A stretch of DNA of 64,000 nucleotides. Source: Isoetes taiwanensis (taxonomy: Eukaryota; Streptophyta; Lycopodiopsida; Isoetales; Isoetaceae). The DNA is taken from assembly GCA_021234155.1 (NCBI GenBank), contig JAJEKV010000476.1, positions 62,001 through 126,000 on the forward strand, written 5' to 3'. A program made the translations under genes and the position numbers. Shown here piece by piece: positions 47,201 to 58,569 of the stretch; the first letter of the stretch is position 1, and each line of letters starts with the position of its first letter. The notes below the pieces were generated by a model, which searched no databases, had not been told where the DNA came from, and was given only the letters and a program-made list of their open reading frames with translations.

Positions 47201-48004
47201 TGGCACAATGATGCAAATACAATTCTTGAAGCTTCGACTCCTTTGAAGATCTCATCATTTAGGATAACAAAGCTGCAATCCAATTCCAACAATTACACAA
47301 AGCACAATGAAGCCGCATAGCTACCCAAGAAACAATATCCCATTTTAGCATTTGCTGAAAAGTTTTAAGAGCTTAGAAAAAAAGCTATCTCCTACTTTGA
47401 GCACGGCCGTAAACTATGGTCAGTCCATGAAAGCCCAGCTTGATAAATGATTAGTCGCGTGCTCAGCTTCTAGCAAGGTGGTAACTAAATCTTGAGCTCT
47501 TAAAGGTAAACTAAGTGAACCACGATTTCCTTTGAGTGCTGAAAATGGTTTGACATAATTAAGAGGAAGCATTATATAGGAAAGATGAGGCCGTAATGGT
47601 CGAGATAACAACTTAGCAAGCCGTTTGCATGGGCCATGAATAACAACCAGTTGCCGCAAACTTGAATTGGGCAACATATCTCAGAATCGCAAGAAACCAT
47701 AAGGGCCGCTTGCCTCGTTTCTAACTTCGAAGTTGATTATGGCCGAATGTTTGTGGCATGCTTCCTAAATAATTTTTGACTGAGTTTTAAGGAGGCCATA
47801 GCATTCTACTTATGCTTTTATGTCGAATCAATGGAACATCTCGTAATGTAGATATTCCGAGACCTAAATTCTCCGCTTTGGCGAAGACATTCAAGCCAAA
47901 CATGAAATGATTCGTCCCTGAAGAAGCAGGGTTAGCAGATGGAAAAATGGATTAACGACGCCGATCCGCCGAATCAAGCCGAAATAGGGTCTTCCTTGCA
48001 GTCG
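47201..48004. other. Unassigned, possible upstream remains of the gypsy element
   Basis: An 85-codon reverse frame at 47420-47677 has no recognised motif. No LTR, reverse transcriptase or protease motif is readable here. Confidence 0.35.
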
Positions 48005-48008
48005 CCGG

Positions 48009-48484
48009 CTTGCATTAGGGATTTTTTGAGATCATAAAAGGGCCTTCTAAGAACTGCTGACTAAGCTATATGAACTACCAATCAAAAAGTAACGGTAATC
48101 CAAAGAAAACAGCTTATAACTAACTCACTGGATCACATTTTCTAGCATAAGTGTTGATAGAATAGTCCAAATGAGCTCTCGTTTGGTGCAATAGATCTCA
48201 TTGAGATCTTTCCAACCTTGGGTAGTTTGCATATCTTTTAGCCCCATAGGATAGTAAAAAATGGTAAAAATCATATTTTTTGGAGTTTTGATAATCATAA
48301 ATGGTTAAAATATGTGCAAAACACCTAAGGTTGGAAAGATCTCAACGAGATCTATCTATTGCACTAAACGAGCTCGATTGACCCGCCTCGAGCTCGATTT
48401 CGATTGGTAGTTCATTTATCTTCATTTGGCTTAGTTGGCATGTTTTGAAGGCCCTTTTTTAATCTCAAAAAAACCCTAATGCTA
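48009..48484. mobile_element. Foldback MITE, about 475 bp
   Basis: Left and right halves are inverted copies over roughly 200 bp each. Pairs are GCATTAGGGATTTTTTGAGA with TCTCAAAAAAACCCTAATGC, AGGGCCTTCTAAG with TTTGAAGGCCC, GAACTACCAATC with GATTGGTAGTTC, and CAATAGATCTCATTGAGATC with its partner near 48340. The outer ends may extend a few dozen bases further, and the target duplication is not clear. No coding capacity. Confidence 0.8.
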
Positions 48485-48925
48485 GGAGCAGATTGCGGAC
48501 ATCTAGAGCTGCTAATTCATGCTATTTATACAGACCGTACCCGAATGTGATGTTGGATTTCCAGGATTTGCAGCTATTATAAAGAGCCACATTTGGGGCC
48601 ACATGCCAACCACATGAAGAACGAACGGTCCAATCTAGAATAGGCGGCCAAAGCATTAATTGGCTAGATTTGCAAATCGAACAGAGTAGTTATCCAGTAA
48701 GTCAGCGTTCCAATAAGTCTATACATCTGGCAAAAAGTAGGAGATTCAATCATCCAAGGAGGGTCCAGTTCGTTGTACAAAGAAATCCAATCTTGAAACG
48801 CTAAATTCTTAGAATCCAATCTTAGAACCACCGATTGAATTTTGAATGCAATGCGGGTGTTGTTTTCGTGTTCCGTAGATTTTCTAACTCGTGGTAGGAC
48901 GGTGGAATTATCCGATTGACTCGAT

Positions 48926-48983
48926 TGATTGAAAGATCACCGATATTATCCGGATTGAAAGATCACCGATATTATCCGATTTA
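48926..48983. repeat. Short tandem duplication, about 28 bp
   Basis: GAAAGATCACCGATATTATC occurs twice head to tail with short joining bases. Confidence 0.85.
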
Positions 48984-49097
48984 AGTAAAAACGACACGCG
49001 GTTGATTGCAAACTTCTAAATTGCAAACCGTGAACGCGAACAAAAATCGCAAACTGCTTTACATAAGAAGGATTAGTAGTAATATGTAACACTCAAA

Positions 49098-49450
49098 TTT
49101 CGGCTCTATTCCGTCTGGAGCCACTGCCAAACGGCTTGGGAACCATGAAGCCACCGAACTTTTTTCACATGGGCCTATTCTTCGTCCCCAAAGCCTAAGT
49201 TCTTCGTAGAGGCTTAACTACTTTTCATACAGATGCCTAAGTTCTTTGCCACTTGTAGGTGCCGGACTTTGCCGGAGCTTGTTTCCTCAGAAATTGGCCG
49301 AACTTTGCTAGAGCTTGTTTGTTCTAAAACCAAAACTCTATGTTTGAGAAACAAGCTTCAACTTCCATGCGTTGTTCTTCCAGCCTTGCAAGGAGCCCAG
49401 ACCCAAAGGAAAAATAGAGCTGCAAAGATATTTTTTTACAGTGAAATTTG
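49098..49450. repeat. Low-copy repeat, copy B (uninterrupted)
   Basis: This is the second copy of the repeat at 7033-10522. It lacks the 213-bp MITE and the Harbinger element, showing GGCTTAAC once and CCTAAG once at the two insertion points. The match ends near ACAGTGAAA (49445). Confidence 0.9.
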
Positions 49451-49493
49451 AAGGTCCCGTTGCATTACGTTTGATATTTTCCAGTCGCCGAAT

Positions 49494-49592
49494 TCAGGCC
49501 GGTAAAAGTTTGAGGCGGCGAAAAAAGTTCTCGATGGAGGTGTGCCGCCTCAGCTGGCGGCACCGCCTCCCAACTTTTACAGGCCGGAAAAT
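49494..49592. repeat. GC-rich foldback, about 100 bp
   Basis: AGGCCGGTAAAAGTTTGAGG pairs with CCTCCCAACTTTTACAGGCC. Inside, GCCGCC and GGCGGC blocks pair again. It is flanked by similar AT-rich sequence and directly follows repeat copy B. Confidence 0.75.
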
Positions 49593-50193
49593 TATCTAAT
49601 ACCTGCAATATTCCAGGAACCTTGAAACGTGGTGAACTGACGTGCATGGAGTTGCCCTTCGAGCAAAAATCTTCGCAATCACTGCACTAAAATTGAATCC
49701 ACATGTAACCCTCATAGCTTTCTCGACCCAATGTGCATTCTATATCTGAATGCTATCCATCAATTTTCAATTATTATAAAGAATGTGTTGAAATACGATG
49801 ACAGCAATTGTGACAGCAATTGTGACGACGAGCATCTCACACTAAACGAGAACTTCATATCCTTGATATTGTTGAAAATGTAGAGAAGCTGCAATAGCAA
49901 TGTTTGCATCCCAACTCCTATGAAGTAGCAAGGATAACATCATAATATCTGATTACTGCAAGTTAAAAATTAAACAAGAAGTTCTTCTGACAAAGAGAAA
50001 ATTTGAAGCACAAAATCAAAAGACACAATGAACGTTTTTTAGCAGCACCCAAACTAGTGTGGTTAGCACTTCAGACAGAATCAAACCTCCAGATTCATAT
50101 TCCACCAGACATGAAGAAGCCATTCTAAAGCATTCCTCTTAACTTTGGACCAAATCAGGCCACCTTATTCCAGCTGTGAAGTTCACATTATCA
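49593..50193. other. Intergenic DNA downstream of the inhibitor-2 gene
   Basis: Nothing recognised; it probably includes the 3' flank of the reverse-strand gene at 50413-51170. Confidence 0.4.
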
Positions 50194-50381
50194 TGTAAAA
50201 TAGAATTAACAGGAAAAGACCAGACTGAAAAGGTAAACTTAGCACTTCCAATTCCACTATGGTATTCTAAGCATACTACAAAAGTATATGTAAAATAGAA
50301 TTAACAGGGAAAGACCAGACTGAAAAGGTAAACTTAGCACTTTGAATTCCACTATGGTACTCTAAGCACACTACAAAAGTA
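50194..50381. repeat. 94-bp tandem duplication in the 3' region of the inhibitor-2 gene
   Basis: 50194-50287 is repeated at 50288-50381 with a few differences (starting ATGTAAAATAGAATTAACAG). It lies 32 bp past the stop codon in gene orientation, so it is probably in the 3' UTR. Confidence 0.9.
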
Positions 50382-50412
50382 TGTTTACATTCGTTTCCAT
50401 TTCCCAAACCTC

Positions 50413-51170
50413 TCATTGGCTAGAAATATTTCCATTTTCTAAATGAGGTCCTCTTTCAACAGAGGTACCATTTTCTTGTAATCCAATTGCACACATGCCA
50501 CCAGCCAAGCAAGATTCTTGATCATAGACAGGCATCTCCCCAATCTTTTGTTCCTCCATCTCAACATCTCCATCATCGTCCCCTTCTGAATTGCACTTAG
50601 ATCGAAACATTTTAAGTTTCAGATATTCATCATAATGCTTGCGCCGATGTTCCTTAAAGCTTAAGCGACTAGATTCGTCACCTAAAACACCTTATTATCA
50701 GACCTGGTTGCACAGTTTCCAGTTAATCTAACAACAAGAAAAAGTTAAATCCCTTTGCATGAGGTAACTAACTCTGCAGCAAAACTAACCTTGAAATCTT
50801 TCATCAGCTTCATCTTCAGAAGATGTCCATCCACTCCCCCTGCCAGGTCTTTTCCACCCACTGTTGCTTGTCGATGCAACTTCAGATAAAGCCTTTTTTA
50901 TTGCTTCTGCATCGAGGGCATGATCCACAGGGCCTTGATTTTCATCTGCAAGAGGAGATATAATATCTGCCATGAAGTTGAAGTTGTGATATTAGTGATG
51001 GAAAATGTAGAATTGCACGTGGATACTGAGATCTTATGAGTCATACCATCACCATTCTCAGGTGCATAATAGGGAGTCTTTGGTTCTGTGATTTTCTGTT
51101 TAGGACTCTTGTTGGCTTCTAGGTAATCCAAATTTTCTTCATCCCAGACAATGCGTGCTCTGTGAGACAT
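50413..51170 (-). CDS. Protein phosphatase 1 inhibitor-2-like protein
   Basis: Coding exons on the reverse strand are 51047-51170, 50790-50966 and 50413-50681, with introns of 80 and 108 bp that have GT...AG ends and keep frame. They encode 189 residues, compared with about 166 in the Arabidopsis homologue as I recall it. Inhibitor-2 binds and restrains the catalytic subunit of PP1 in cytosol and nucleus. Visible landmarks are R-I-V-W-D-E-E-N near residue 6, the family signature K-I-T-E-P-K-T-P-Y at 26-34 (its Thr corresponds to the GSK3-phosphorylated Thr of animal inhibitor-2), a Ser/Gly-rich S-G-W-T-S-S-E-D-E-A-D region before residue 100, and the E-H-R-R-K-H-Y-D-E-Y helix at about 111-120 that matches the H-Y-N-E PP1-contact motif. 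An acidic tail follows. The N-terminus and signature make the call firm. Confidence 0.93.
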
Positions 51171-51880
51171 GACAATGGTAAGCTAAGTCTGGAAGCATAT
51201 TTAACAGAATCATTAATATGTAAACCAGTTTCTCCTACAGGAAAAACAGCAATCTTGGCATTCTTTCTTCATTCTTTTTTAATGCATAACAAGGCCCAAC
51301 AAACTGATGTCTATTGGAAAATCTAGTATGCAATAACCAAGCATGATCTTGCTCCCACATATCTACCATTGACTTCCAGGTTAAAATCTTTTGCAAAGAC
51401 ACATCTTTATAATTGCCATGTGAATTTTTCTGCCTATTTATGAAAAATAGCTAACTTTTATATAGCTGTAATTTCGGCACCTGATCAGAATATCTAATGT
51501 GGTTCTAGACATTGTTGTTGATTAGTTGCGAGGCAAACATTTTCAGACATTCACCTTTAAAAATAAATGAACTATGTGAAATAACAGTTATTCTAAGAAG
51601 CCGTATAATTAAATCCTTTTTGGGTGATAACAAATAGTTCTTCCACGATTGGCATCAACTTAACCTAATAATCAAGGTATGTTCATGTACCCTTTACCAA
51701 TATGATAAAGGGTTTGATGCGCCGGACTAAGAGATAAAACAATCGAAGCATAGGTATTTTTTAAGAAAGGAAACTAAGAACCAGAAAGAATGCCACATAC
51801 CTGGGTCTCGTTTTCTTGCTCGATTTTTTCATGCTTTGAAGCAGGATCTTACACTAGCCATATGTCCTCTCTGGACAGCG
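51171..51880 (-). promoter_or_regulatory. Probable 5' UTR and leader intron of the inhibitor-2 gene
   Basis: In gene orientation, CAG-GTATGTGG near 51800 is a good donor, and GCTTCCAG followed by ACTTAGC near 51190 is an acceptor 18 bp before the ATG. This suggests a leader intron of about 0.6 kb. It is inference; no transcript evidence is available here. Confidence 0.45.
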
Positions 51881-53232
51881 CTAAACACGAGTGAAGAGCT
51901 GTACTTAATAAGGGCTTTTTTCCACTAGTCGACCACGTCGAAGGAATATTATACGGCGCCGGCCCACTTCTATAAAACTACTACGTGTACAAGTCAACGC
52001 CTGCCTGGCAAATCTGAAGTGACCTGACCTGGAGTGCCACGTAGACAAAATCATTGTGCACGATATGTGAAAGCAAGAAGCAAGATTAGATGCTTATCTA
52101 TAGTTTGGGGTGTCTCTCGAATTTTTTGACCATTAGATTGGGGCATATTACAAGTGATATTCCCTCTCAAAGCCTCCAGCCCTTGAATGCAGGTCAAGAT
52201 GGGGTCAAAGCCATCCCATTTGACTTATCCCTCCACCAAAAAACCATCCCATGCCATGGTCCCACATGTATGACAACGGAATATTCGAATATTCCCACGG
52301 CATATGCGAGCAGCAAATTTCTATGAGCCTGGGGGTCGAATCCCAGCATGATTCCCATGCTCATCCAAGCATAACAGTCATCCCATAGAAGGGATGGCTG
52401 CTATGCCCAGAGGCCGAAGCCCGCTAATACAACAAACAAATTAGTACCTCTGTCAAACAACAATAATAAATGACTTTGGAATAATTTTGGACCAGCAGCA
52501 ATAAGAAATGATTTCAGATGAGCAGCACGTTCACATGCATACAGCCAACAGCACTTAATTTTAGCACACCTATACATTACCCAAAACCAAACTGTACAAT
52601 GTATTGAAGAAGACTCAACCAAGCCAAGCAAGTTGAGCTCTCTAACACCAGCGTCAAGGAGTATGCCTTGATGGGTCTTGGATTATCAGAGGCATTACTA
52701 TGGGCTCTTCTACAAGCGCTGTGGCCCCCTAGCTCTAGATCCCCCATCTGATATTCATGGTTGATTTTCTCCTTGTAGGGCTTGAGAGAGGGGCAGACAA
52801 GAGTGAAGCTTTAGTCAAGTACATCTAACTGGCCAATTTGCCAATAGTTTTCTTATCTTGGGAAAGGTTCCGAGACTCATTATCCAAAGTCCTCTCGCAC
52901 GTAGTATATAACTAAGTAAATTACCCACCGTTGGTGGGCTTTACATGTGATTGTTCATCTTTTGTGATTATTCCATGTGATTGTTTACTTGAACAATACT
53001 CGGAATGAGTTATTTAGATTTTTAGGTTTAAAGGTTGGTTTATGTTAAATTTCTTTAAACATGGAACTATTAGTATTGTAATGCATTGCTTAAACATTGG
53101 AACTCATAATCCAACGTTCCATACAACACAATGATTAGATACAAATAGAAAATAGTAGCTATCTAGTTCCATTGATTCAATCTTGTCAAATCAACATAGA
53201 CTTCGGGGGTGCAAGCATTAGGAAGACAAATG
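51881..53232. other. Intergenic DNA, no gene seen
   Basis: The part near 51.9-52.0 kb is probably the promoter of the reverse-strand inhibitor-2 gene. The remainder has no recognised gene or repeat. Confidence 0.45.
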
Positions 53233-53678
53233 TTAAAGTACAGAGACATAGCCAGCTTAACATGCTCGAAAAACTGACGGCGTCGAAGTCACTATTTCTG
53301 CTAGACACTGGGCAACCATAGCCAAGCTCCAACTCCTCCAGCGCTGATTCTCTATGAAATAGACCTATGAACAAACTGTAACAATCCAATCTTCCAGCCA
53401 TTGCAAAACATAAATTATACTGACTCAGCAAACAGAGCTCCCCTTTTCTTTTTTCACATTCGGACTTTTTTCAGACTGACTCAGGCATGTAGTTATCACA
53501 GAGAAAAACAGATGCATTCTACAAAGAAAGGGAAGTAAGAGAATCAATCCAACCCACTACTTGGTCTGCCGGAAATGCGACTTTGAAAAGGAAAAAGGGG
53601 CCGCCAAAGTACAGAGACTTAGCCAGTTTAACATGCTCGAAGAACTGACGGCGTCGAAGTTACTACTTCTGCTAGAAT
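53233..53678. repeat. Direct repeat pair, about 72 bp, upstream of the PLATZ locus
   Basis: 53233-53304 and 53608-53678 share AAAGTACAGAGAC and ACATGCTCGAA(A/G)AACTGAC and continue through TTCTGCTAGA with a few substitutions. They flank about 300 bp. Confidence 0.85.
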
Positions 53679-53779
53679 AGCAGCCTAATTCTTCAACCAA
53701 CATTTGGCTCCTTGCCTTAATTAATTCCACATTTATGCCTCAATTTGCACCCAGCTCTTCCCTCATTGCACCAATTTGC

Positions 53780-54581
53780 ATGGAATTTGAAAGCCTGAAA
53801 CTTCCTACCCATTGGGTACGCGGAATTTTGCATCTGATTGGCGGCATTTTGCATTTTTTGAAGAATTTTTGATGGTTTGGCAATTTGGTGCTTGAATTGA
53901 TCGTGCATTCTTGGACAGGAGATTTTGCTTGAAATTTGTGGAAATTCTTTGGGTTTCTGGTTCTGCGCGCTCTGTTCTTCCTGCACTTATGATCACAGAA
54001 ACCATCACATTGTGCAGGTAAATTAAAACCCTATTCGATCAATTCTTGTCTTTCAAGCTTTCAAAGCTCAACTCTGATCCTCTTGCTCGGTTTTGTACAG
54101 ATTAGAAGGTCTTCTTACCATGATGTTATCAGAGTTTCAGAAATTCACAAGTATTTGAACCTTACTGAAGTTCAAACATACATAATCAACAGCGCCAGGG
54201 TCGTTTTTCTTAACGAAAGACCTCAATTTTGGTTCGCAAAAGGAGTTACAAACACTTGCGAGATGTGTTCCAGGAACGGCAATACTCCACTAATTCTTCA
54301 ACCAAGGCCTCCAAAGCTACCAAGGAAGCAGGATATGAAGGAGCACTTGCATCAGAAGAAAATCAAACAAATTTCTGGCGAAAAACACAGTCTTCCATCG
54401 TTGAGAAGAAAGCATGACCCAAGACGATATTTGCCCTGTCGAATCTGGCTGTAGTTCCAAAACAGCAAGCTCCGAAGCAATTTCTCCTGCAACATCTCCT
54501 CGGATTTTCTACAGAAGTGCGAAGCGAAGAAAGGGAAATCCTCATAGAGCCCATTTGGGCTTCCTTATTTCGACTGCTTAA
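53780..54581 (+). pseudogene. PLATZ-family zinc-binding protein gene, frame broken
   Basis: PLATZ proteins are plant-specific DNA-binding nuclear proteins. An exon ending at 54017 encodes [19 protein letters not shown]. An 83-bp GT...AG intron (54018-54100) follows, and the next exon encodes [34 protein letters not shown] and G-V-T-N-T-C-E-M-C. Near 54480-54580 another frame gives the usual C-terminus S-P-A-T-S-P-R-I-F-Y-R-S-A-K-R-R-K-G. ATG 53780 (M-E-F-E-S-L-K-L-P-T-H-W-V) fits the N-terminus. Frames shift in the first exon and after C-E-M-C, and the second half of the zinc cluster (F-R-F-C-S-L-G-C in relatives) is not visible. It is either a recent pseudogene or affected by indel errors. 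Confidence 0.82.
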
Positions 54582-55984
54582 TTCTCCATCGCGGAACAAT
54601 GCACAATTACTGTACATAAAATATATATGCTAAAATGGGTTTACTCCCATCGCTCCATACTCCAGAAAGACATAGCGGATGAACTTGAATGAAAATTTGT
54701 GCCTGGTATATAGGGAGCCTCATAATCTGAGCTCCACATACTCGTCTATGTAAATTTTATAATGAATTTCTGGAGACCCACTATTGGGCAGGGCAGGACG
54801 CCGGAACAGAAAGAAGGAAGGGTTCAGAGGGCATAGCTAGAATGAAAAAAAAAACCAAACGAAAAATTGCGGCATTTCAAAAATTTCTCCCCGTGGTTGA
54901 CACAACTTTTCAAGGAGTGATTATGGCACCTTTTTGCATTAAAAAGAGCACACTTGGCATGCCACGTGGCACAATCTGAGCCGTCCATGTTTAATGCATG
55001 ACATACATACGTACAGGATAATTTATAATATAAGATAAGCTAGGGCATGTATTGGCATACTCCAAAGGTAAGATGGTCTAACCCTCTTATCTATTTGGCT
55101 TATGCGTGTTTATCTTGGATATCTGGCAGCTACCCTTGCCTTACGTGTGGTTCATCTCACATGTATGGTGTAAGGTGTGCTTCACCTAGGCTGATATGGA
55201 TTTCAGTAACGACCACACCATTGGTACATTGCATTGATCCTTAATTGGCACCATGTAATCAAGTACAAACTGTGGGCATGCCTATTTCAGATGCCTCCTT
55301 AGATCTCACTGTGGTTAAAGCTCGACCATAAGCTAGTGATACTCCTACCGAAGACTTTATGGCATTCACACGACTCATTATCTCTTCGATCAATAACCTT
55401 GTTTTTTCTCAAGCAAAGTGCCTATCAACCTATTTTGCCACAACTTGTATACGGATGCATGCGAATGTGATTCCTCATATTCAAAGATTGGAAATCAAAA
55501 TTGTTGATTGAGCCAAGATAAGCCTATCACACTAAGGTCTATGTAGGGCTTTAATGGAAAAGAATGCTCATGCGCTAATGGAAGAAAATGTTCAAGCCAT
55601 ATGGCCATGGAAAAAATTACGTTGCATGTAACCCTTGCCATTTTAGCCATGTGAGATGGGATGAACCCTTAGCATATTTTGGTTCCGCTGGGACAACAAC
55701 TGCTTCCACTTGATTAAAGTGTTATAAATTCTCAAGTTGGTAATGTACAAAAGCCTTGCTGAAGAACGTTGAAAAGGGCAAGATATTAAAGTTAATCAAG
55801 AAAAAGAAAGGGTTGAAAGACGAGAGAAACGAGAGCAAAATAAGCTAACTGCTGCTAGAATTTCAAAATTATATCTCCCAGATATACATCATATATTCAC
55901 CATGAGCACTAGTAAACACATACATTATCCCAAATATGGCTCCGAAAAAACAAAGAAGACCAACCCAAAAACTCATGTAAAATA
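54582..55984. other. Intergenic DNA, possibly upstream remains of the 56-kb element
   Basis: No gene is recognised. From about 55750 a Lys/Glu-rich interrupted reading leads into the gag frame at 56.0 kb. Confidence 0.45.
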
Positions 55985-56775
55985 ATTTGAAAGTACCAGC
56001 ATAGTCAATGGGGAAGATAGTAATTCTCTTTCCAATGACATTGAAAGGGAGTATCGCTAATTGGATTTATGAAAATATGGATAAAATCTCCACATGGAAT
56101 GAGATAAAGAAGTTGTTTCTGTATACTTCCCATACAGTTCCTACGAATAGAGAAATTAAGGAGGAACTAAAAATAATGCACATTAAACTGAAGAAAGACC
56201 AAAAGGTTTTGCTGTTAGAGTGTCTGATCTTGCTGGTAAATTGGATCCTAAACCTCATTCAAGACGATGTGGTTACATGGTTTATCCAAGGCTTTCCAGA
56301 AAAAGTAAGATTGCAATTGGAACTGGAAGGTCCTAACACTCTTGAAATGGCAGTAAAAAGGGCTGCCCAAATTAGTTTCGTCTTTAGTGAACGACCAGAA
56401 TCTTTTGTACAAAAGAAAATTAATCATAAAATTAGAGGGGTACAGGATTTGCAACAGAAGTTGCAACAAAATTTGGAAGAGCAACAAAAGAAAATACACC
56501 AAGTAGAACCTAAAAGGAGCTATATTTGTGTACTAAATGTTTCAAGCCTGGTCATATACCATAATAATAAAACAAAAATGAAACCAAGCACTTCCACGTT
56601 TGCAATATCTACGAGGTTACTGCTAGAAAAGATAAAAGAGAGATTGATTGTTGGAAATGTGGGGGAAAAGATACTGCCATACAGTCCATTAATGTCCTCC
56701 CAAATCAATATCAAGAGTACTTGGTTTAAGGCACCGACGCACAAACAATCTACAATGCTTTTGCACGGGGTCTGA
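55985..56775 (+). pseudogene. Retrotransposon Gag (Ty3/gypsy type), truncated
   Basis: The main frame reads M-T-L-K-G-S-I-A-N-W-I-Y, W-N-E-I-K-K-L-F and W-F-I-Q-G-F-P-E-K-V-R, typical of the retrotransposon Gag core, followed by a Gln/Lys coiled-coil-like stretch. Two zinc knuckles are readable in other frames: C-T-K-C-F-K-P-G-H near 56530 and C-W-K-C-G-G-K near 56650, so at least two frame shifts are present. No protease or polymerase follows. Upstream sequence to about 55750 probably belongs to it. Confidence 0.78.
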
Positions 56776-57007
56776 GGCATGTCAATCCAAAACATGTACT
56801 GGGCAAATCCAGTACTCAACAAAGTATTGAATCGATTCTAAAAAGAGATTTCTATGGTACAAAAATAAAATGTGTACGTATAGCAGAAAATGTGTACAAA
56901 AAATAAAATGTGTACTTAGAGCTATGGTACTTAGAGAAGAAGATATGTGCAAAAAATAAAATTAGAACCTACCTCAGAACATGTGCATCATTGAAGTTAT
57001 CATCATA
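56776..57007. other. Short AT-rich spacer
   Basis: Contains GTGTAC and AAAATAAAAT phrases repeated three times between 56858 and 56960. No gene. Confidence 0.5.
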
Positions 57008-58318
57008 CAGCTACAGCTTGTCGAGAACGTAGGAGGGATCGAGCCTATCTTCGACAGCAGGAGGATTAAGTGGCCAAAGTAAACTTATCATCTTCTTGAA
57101 TTTACGTGATGCATCTACAACGGTTCTTGTTGAGAAGGTAGGAGCAATAAAACCATCTATAACAGCAGGATTGAGTGGCCAAATTCCAGTAGCCTTAAAC
57201 CCTGCTCTAATCTTCTCAGGTGTGAGGCTCGTGACCAATGCCTTAGAAATCAAACTTATAAAAAAAAAAAAAAAAAAAAACAACTTGAAAATGCAATATT
57301 TAATACTATGTTACAGCAGCCAGTTGTGCCTTATTCGGTTTTACAGTTTCCATGTCTTCCTTGTCATTCATATACTCAGCTCTTTGTCTCCTAAAATATT
57401 GCTTAAATGGTCCAAAGATAGCCACATCAAGTGGTTGCAACTTGTGAGAAGTATGGGGAGGTAGAATAACTAGGTGAATCCCCAACGACCTGGCTAGAAT
57501 CACTACCTCATCATTTACATGGCTGCCATGGCCATCTAAAATGATAAGATGGGGGTTGTTTTCATCAACCCCTCCACGCACATTAGGCTTAAAATGCTCT
57601 CTCAGCCAAGCCATGAGCAACTCTTTAGTCATCCATGCCTCCGGCTGAACTGACATACCAGCCCCAACCTCATAAAACAGTCACCCATTCGCGATTCCGC
57701 ATCACTATCTCATGGACAGCTCTACTTCCCTTCTTTGCAATAACCCTCAAACCATCTGCGTTCCAAATATGGCTTGGTTCAAAATTGAAATGGCTATAAA
57801 CTGTTGTGTAGAAGGGCCTCAGTTTTGTAGGATTCATGGCTCTTGTTCTCGACACATCCAAAGTTCCGGTTGATCTTAATGCAACATCGGGATGCCTAGT
57901 GGTGTGACTTAAAAATACCTATCTATCTATCTTCACACATTTTTGCGGCTTTCAGCCTAAATTGATCTAAAATAATACCCAAGCCTGTTGTTACTCTATC
58001 TAATGCCCATTTTTTCAGCTCATTTTCTTGTTCCTTAGTCAAACACCTGGGTTCTTGGCCAGCCTTCTTGTTATAGACGCCCCTCATCCAATTTCGTATA
58101 CTAGAAGCAGGTATGTCAAAAATTCTCGAAGCTTCTCTTATTGTTAAGATCTCTTTGCAATCTAGCATGGGGAGAGCCTCATTCATGCTCTCGATAGACC
58201 ATTCTCCCCTTCCCTTCTTTCGTGGAGCAAGCTGCTGGGGCAGGGGTATTGGATTGGTTTTGTGCAAATTCTTTTTCCTACATTTTAGCATGATCAAAGA
58301 CTGGTCTGTCAAAAGCAC
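57008..58318 (-). pseudogene. Pogo/Tigger-type transposase (CENP-B-like), broken
   Basis: From 58318 downward: a basic N-terminus, then a psq-like helix-turn-helix (I-R-E-A-S-R-I-F-D-I-P-A-S-S-I-R-N-W), a second DNA-binding segment (L-T-K-E-Q-E-N-E-L) and a stop after M-C-E-D-R. The DDE_1 catalytic domain follows in other frames: H-I-W-N-A-D-G (first Asp), L-D-G-H-G-S-H (second Asp) and L-P-P-H-T-S-H-K-L-Q-P-L-D-V (third Asp), then L-T-P-E-K-I-R-A-G-F and G-I-W-P-L-N-P. All three catalytic residues survive although the frame is interrupted at about 57923, 57670 and 57300. A run of about 22 T (gene sense) lies between the last two blocks, perhaps in an intron. Terminal inverted repeats were not found. 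Confidence 0.87.
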
Positions 58319-58569
58319 GGATATTACTTGTCACTAACAAGATAAACAATATAGAATGATTAAGAAACCTACTGACTTTTTTTTGAATAGAGGTTGTAGC
58401 ACAGAGTTACTCCAAGAAAAAGCAAGAACGGTCAGAGATTGATAACAGGGTTTGTTAAGAAGGAAAAATCAACAATACGAGCACAAAATCTGTTCAACTA
58501 AAGATAGATCAATTATTAACATCCTAGAAAGGAATAACATTGAACTAAAAAAAATATCATGCATTCAAT

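Noticed and set aside
49233-49599. Forward frames in repeat copy B
   Set aside because: The matching frame in copy A is interrupted and no domain is visible, so coding is unsupported.
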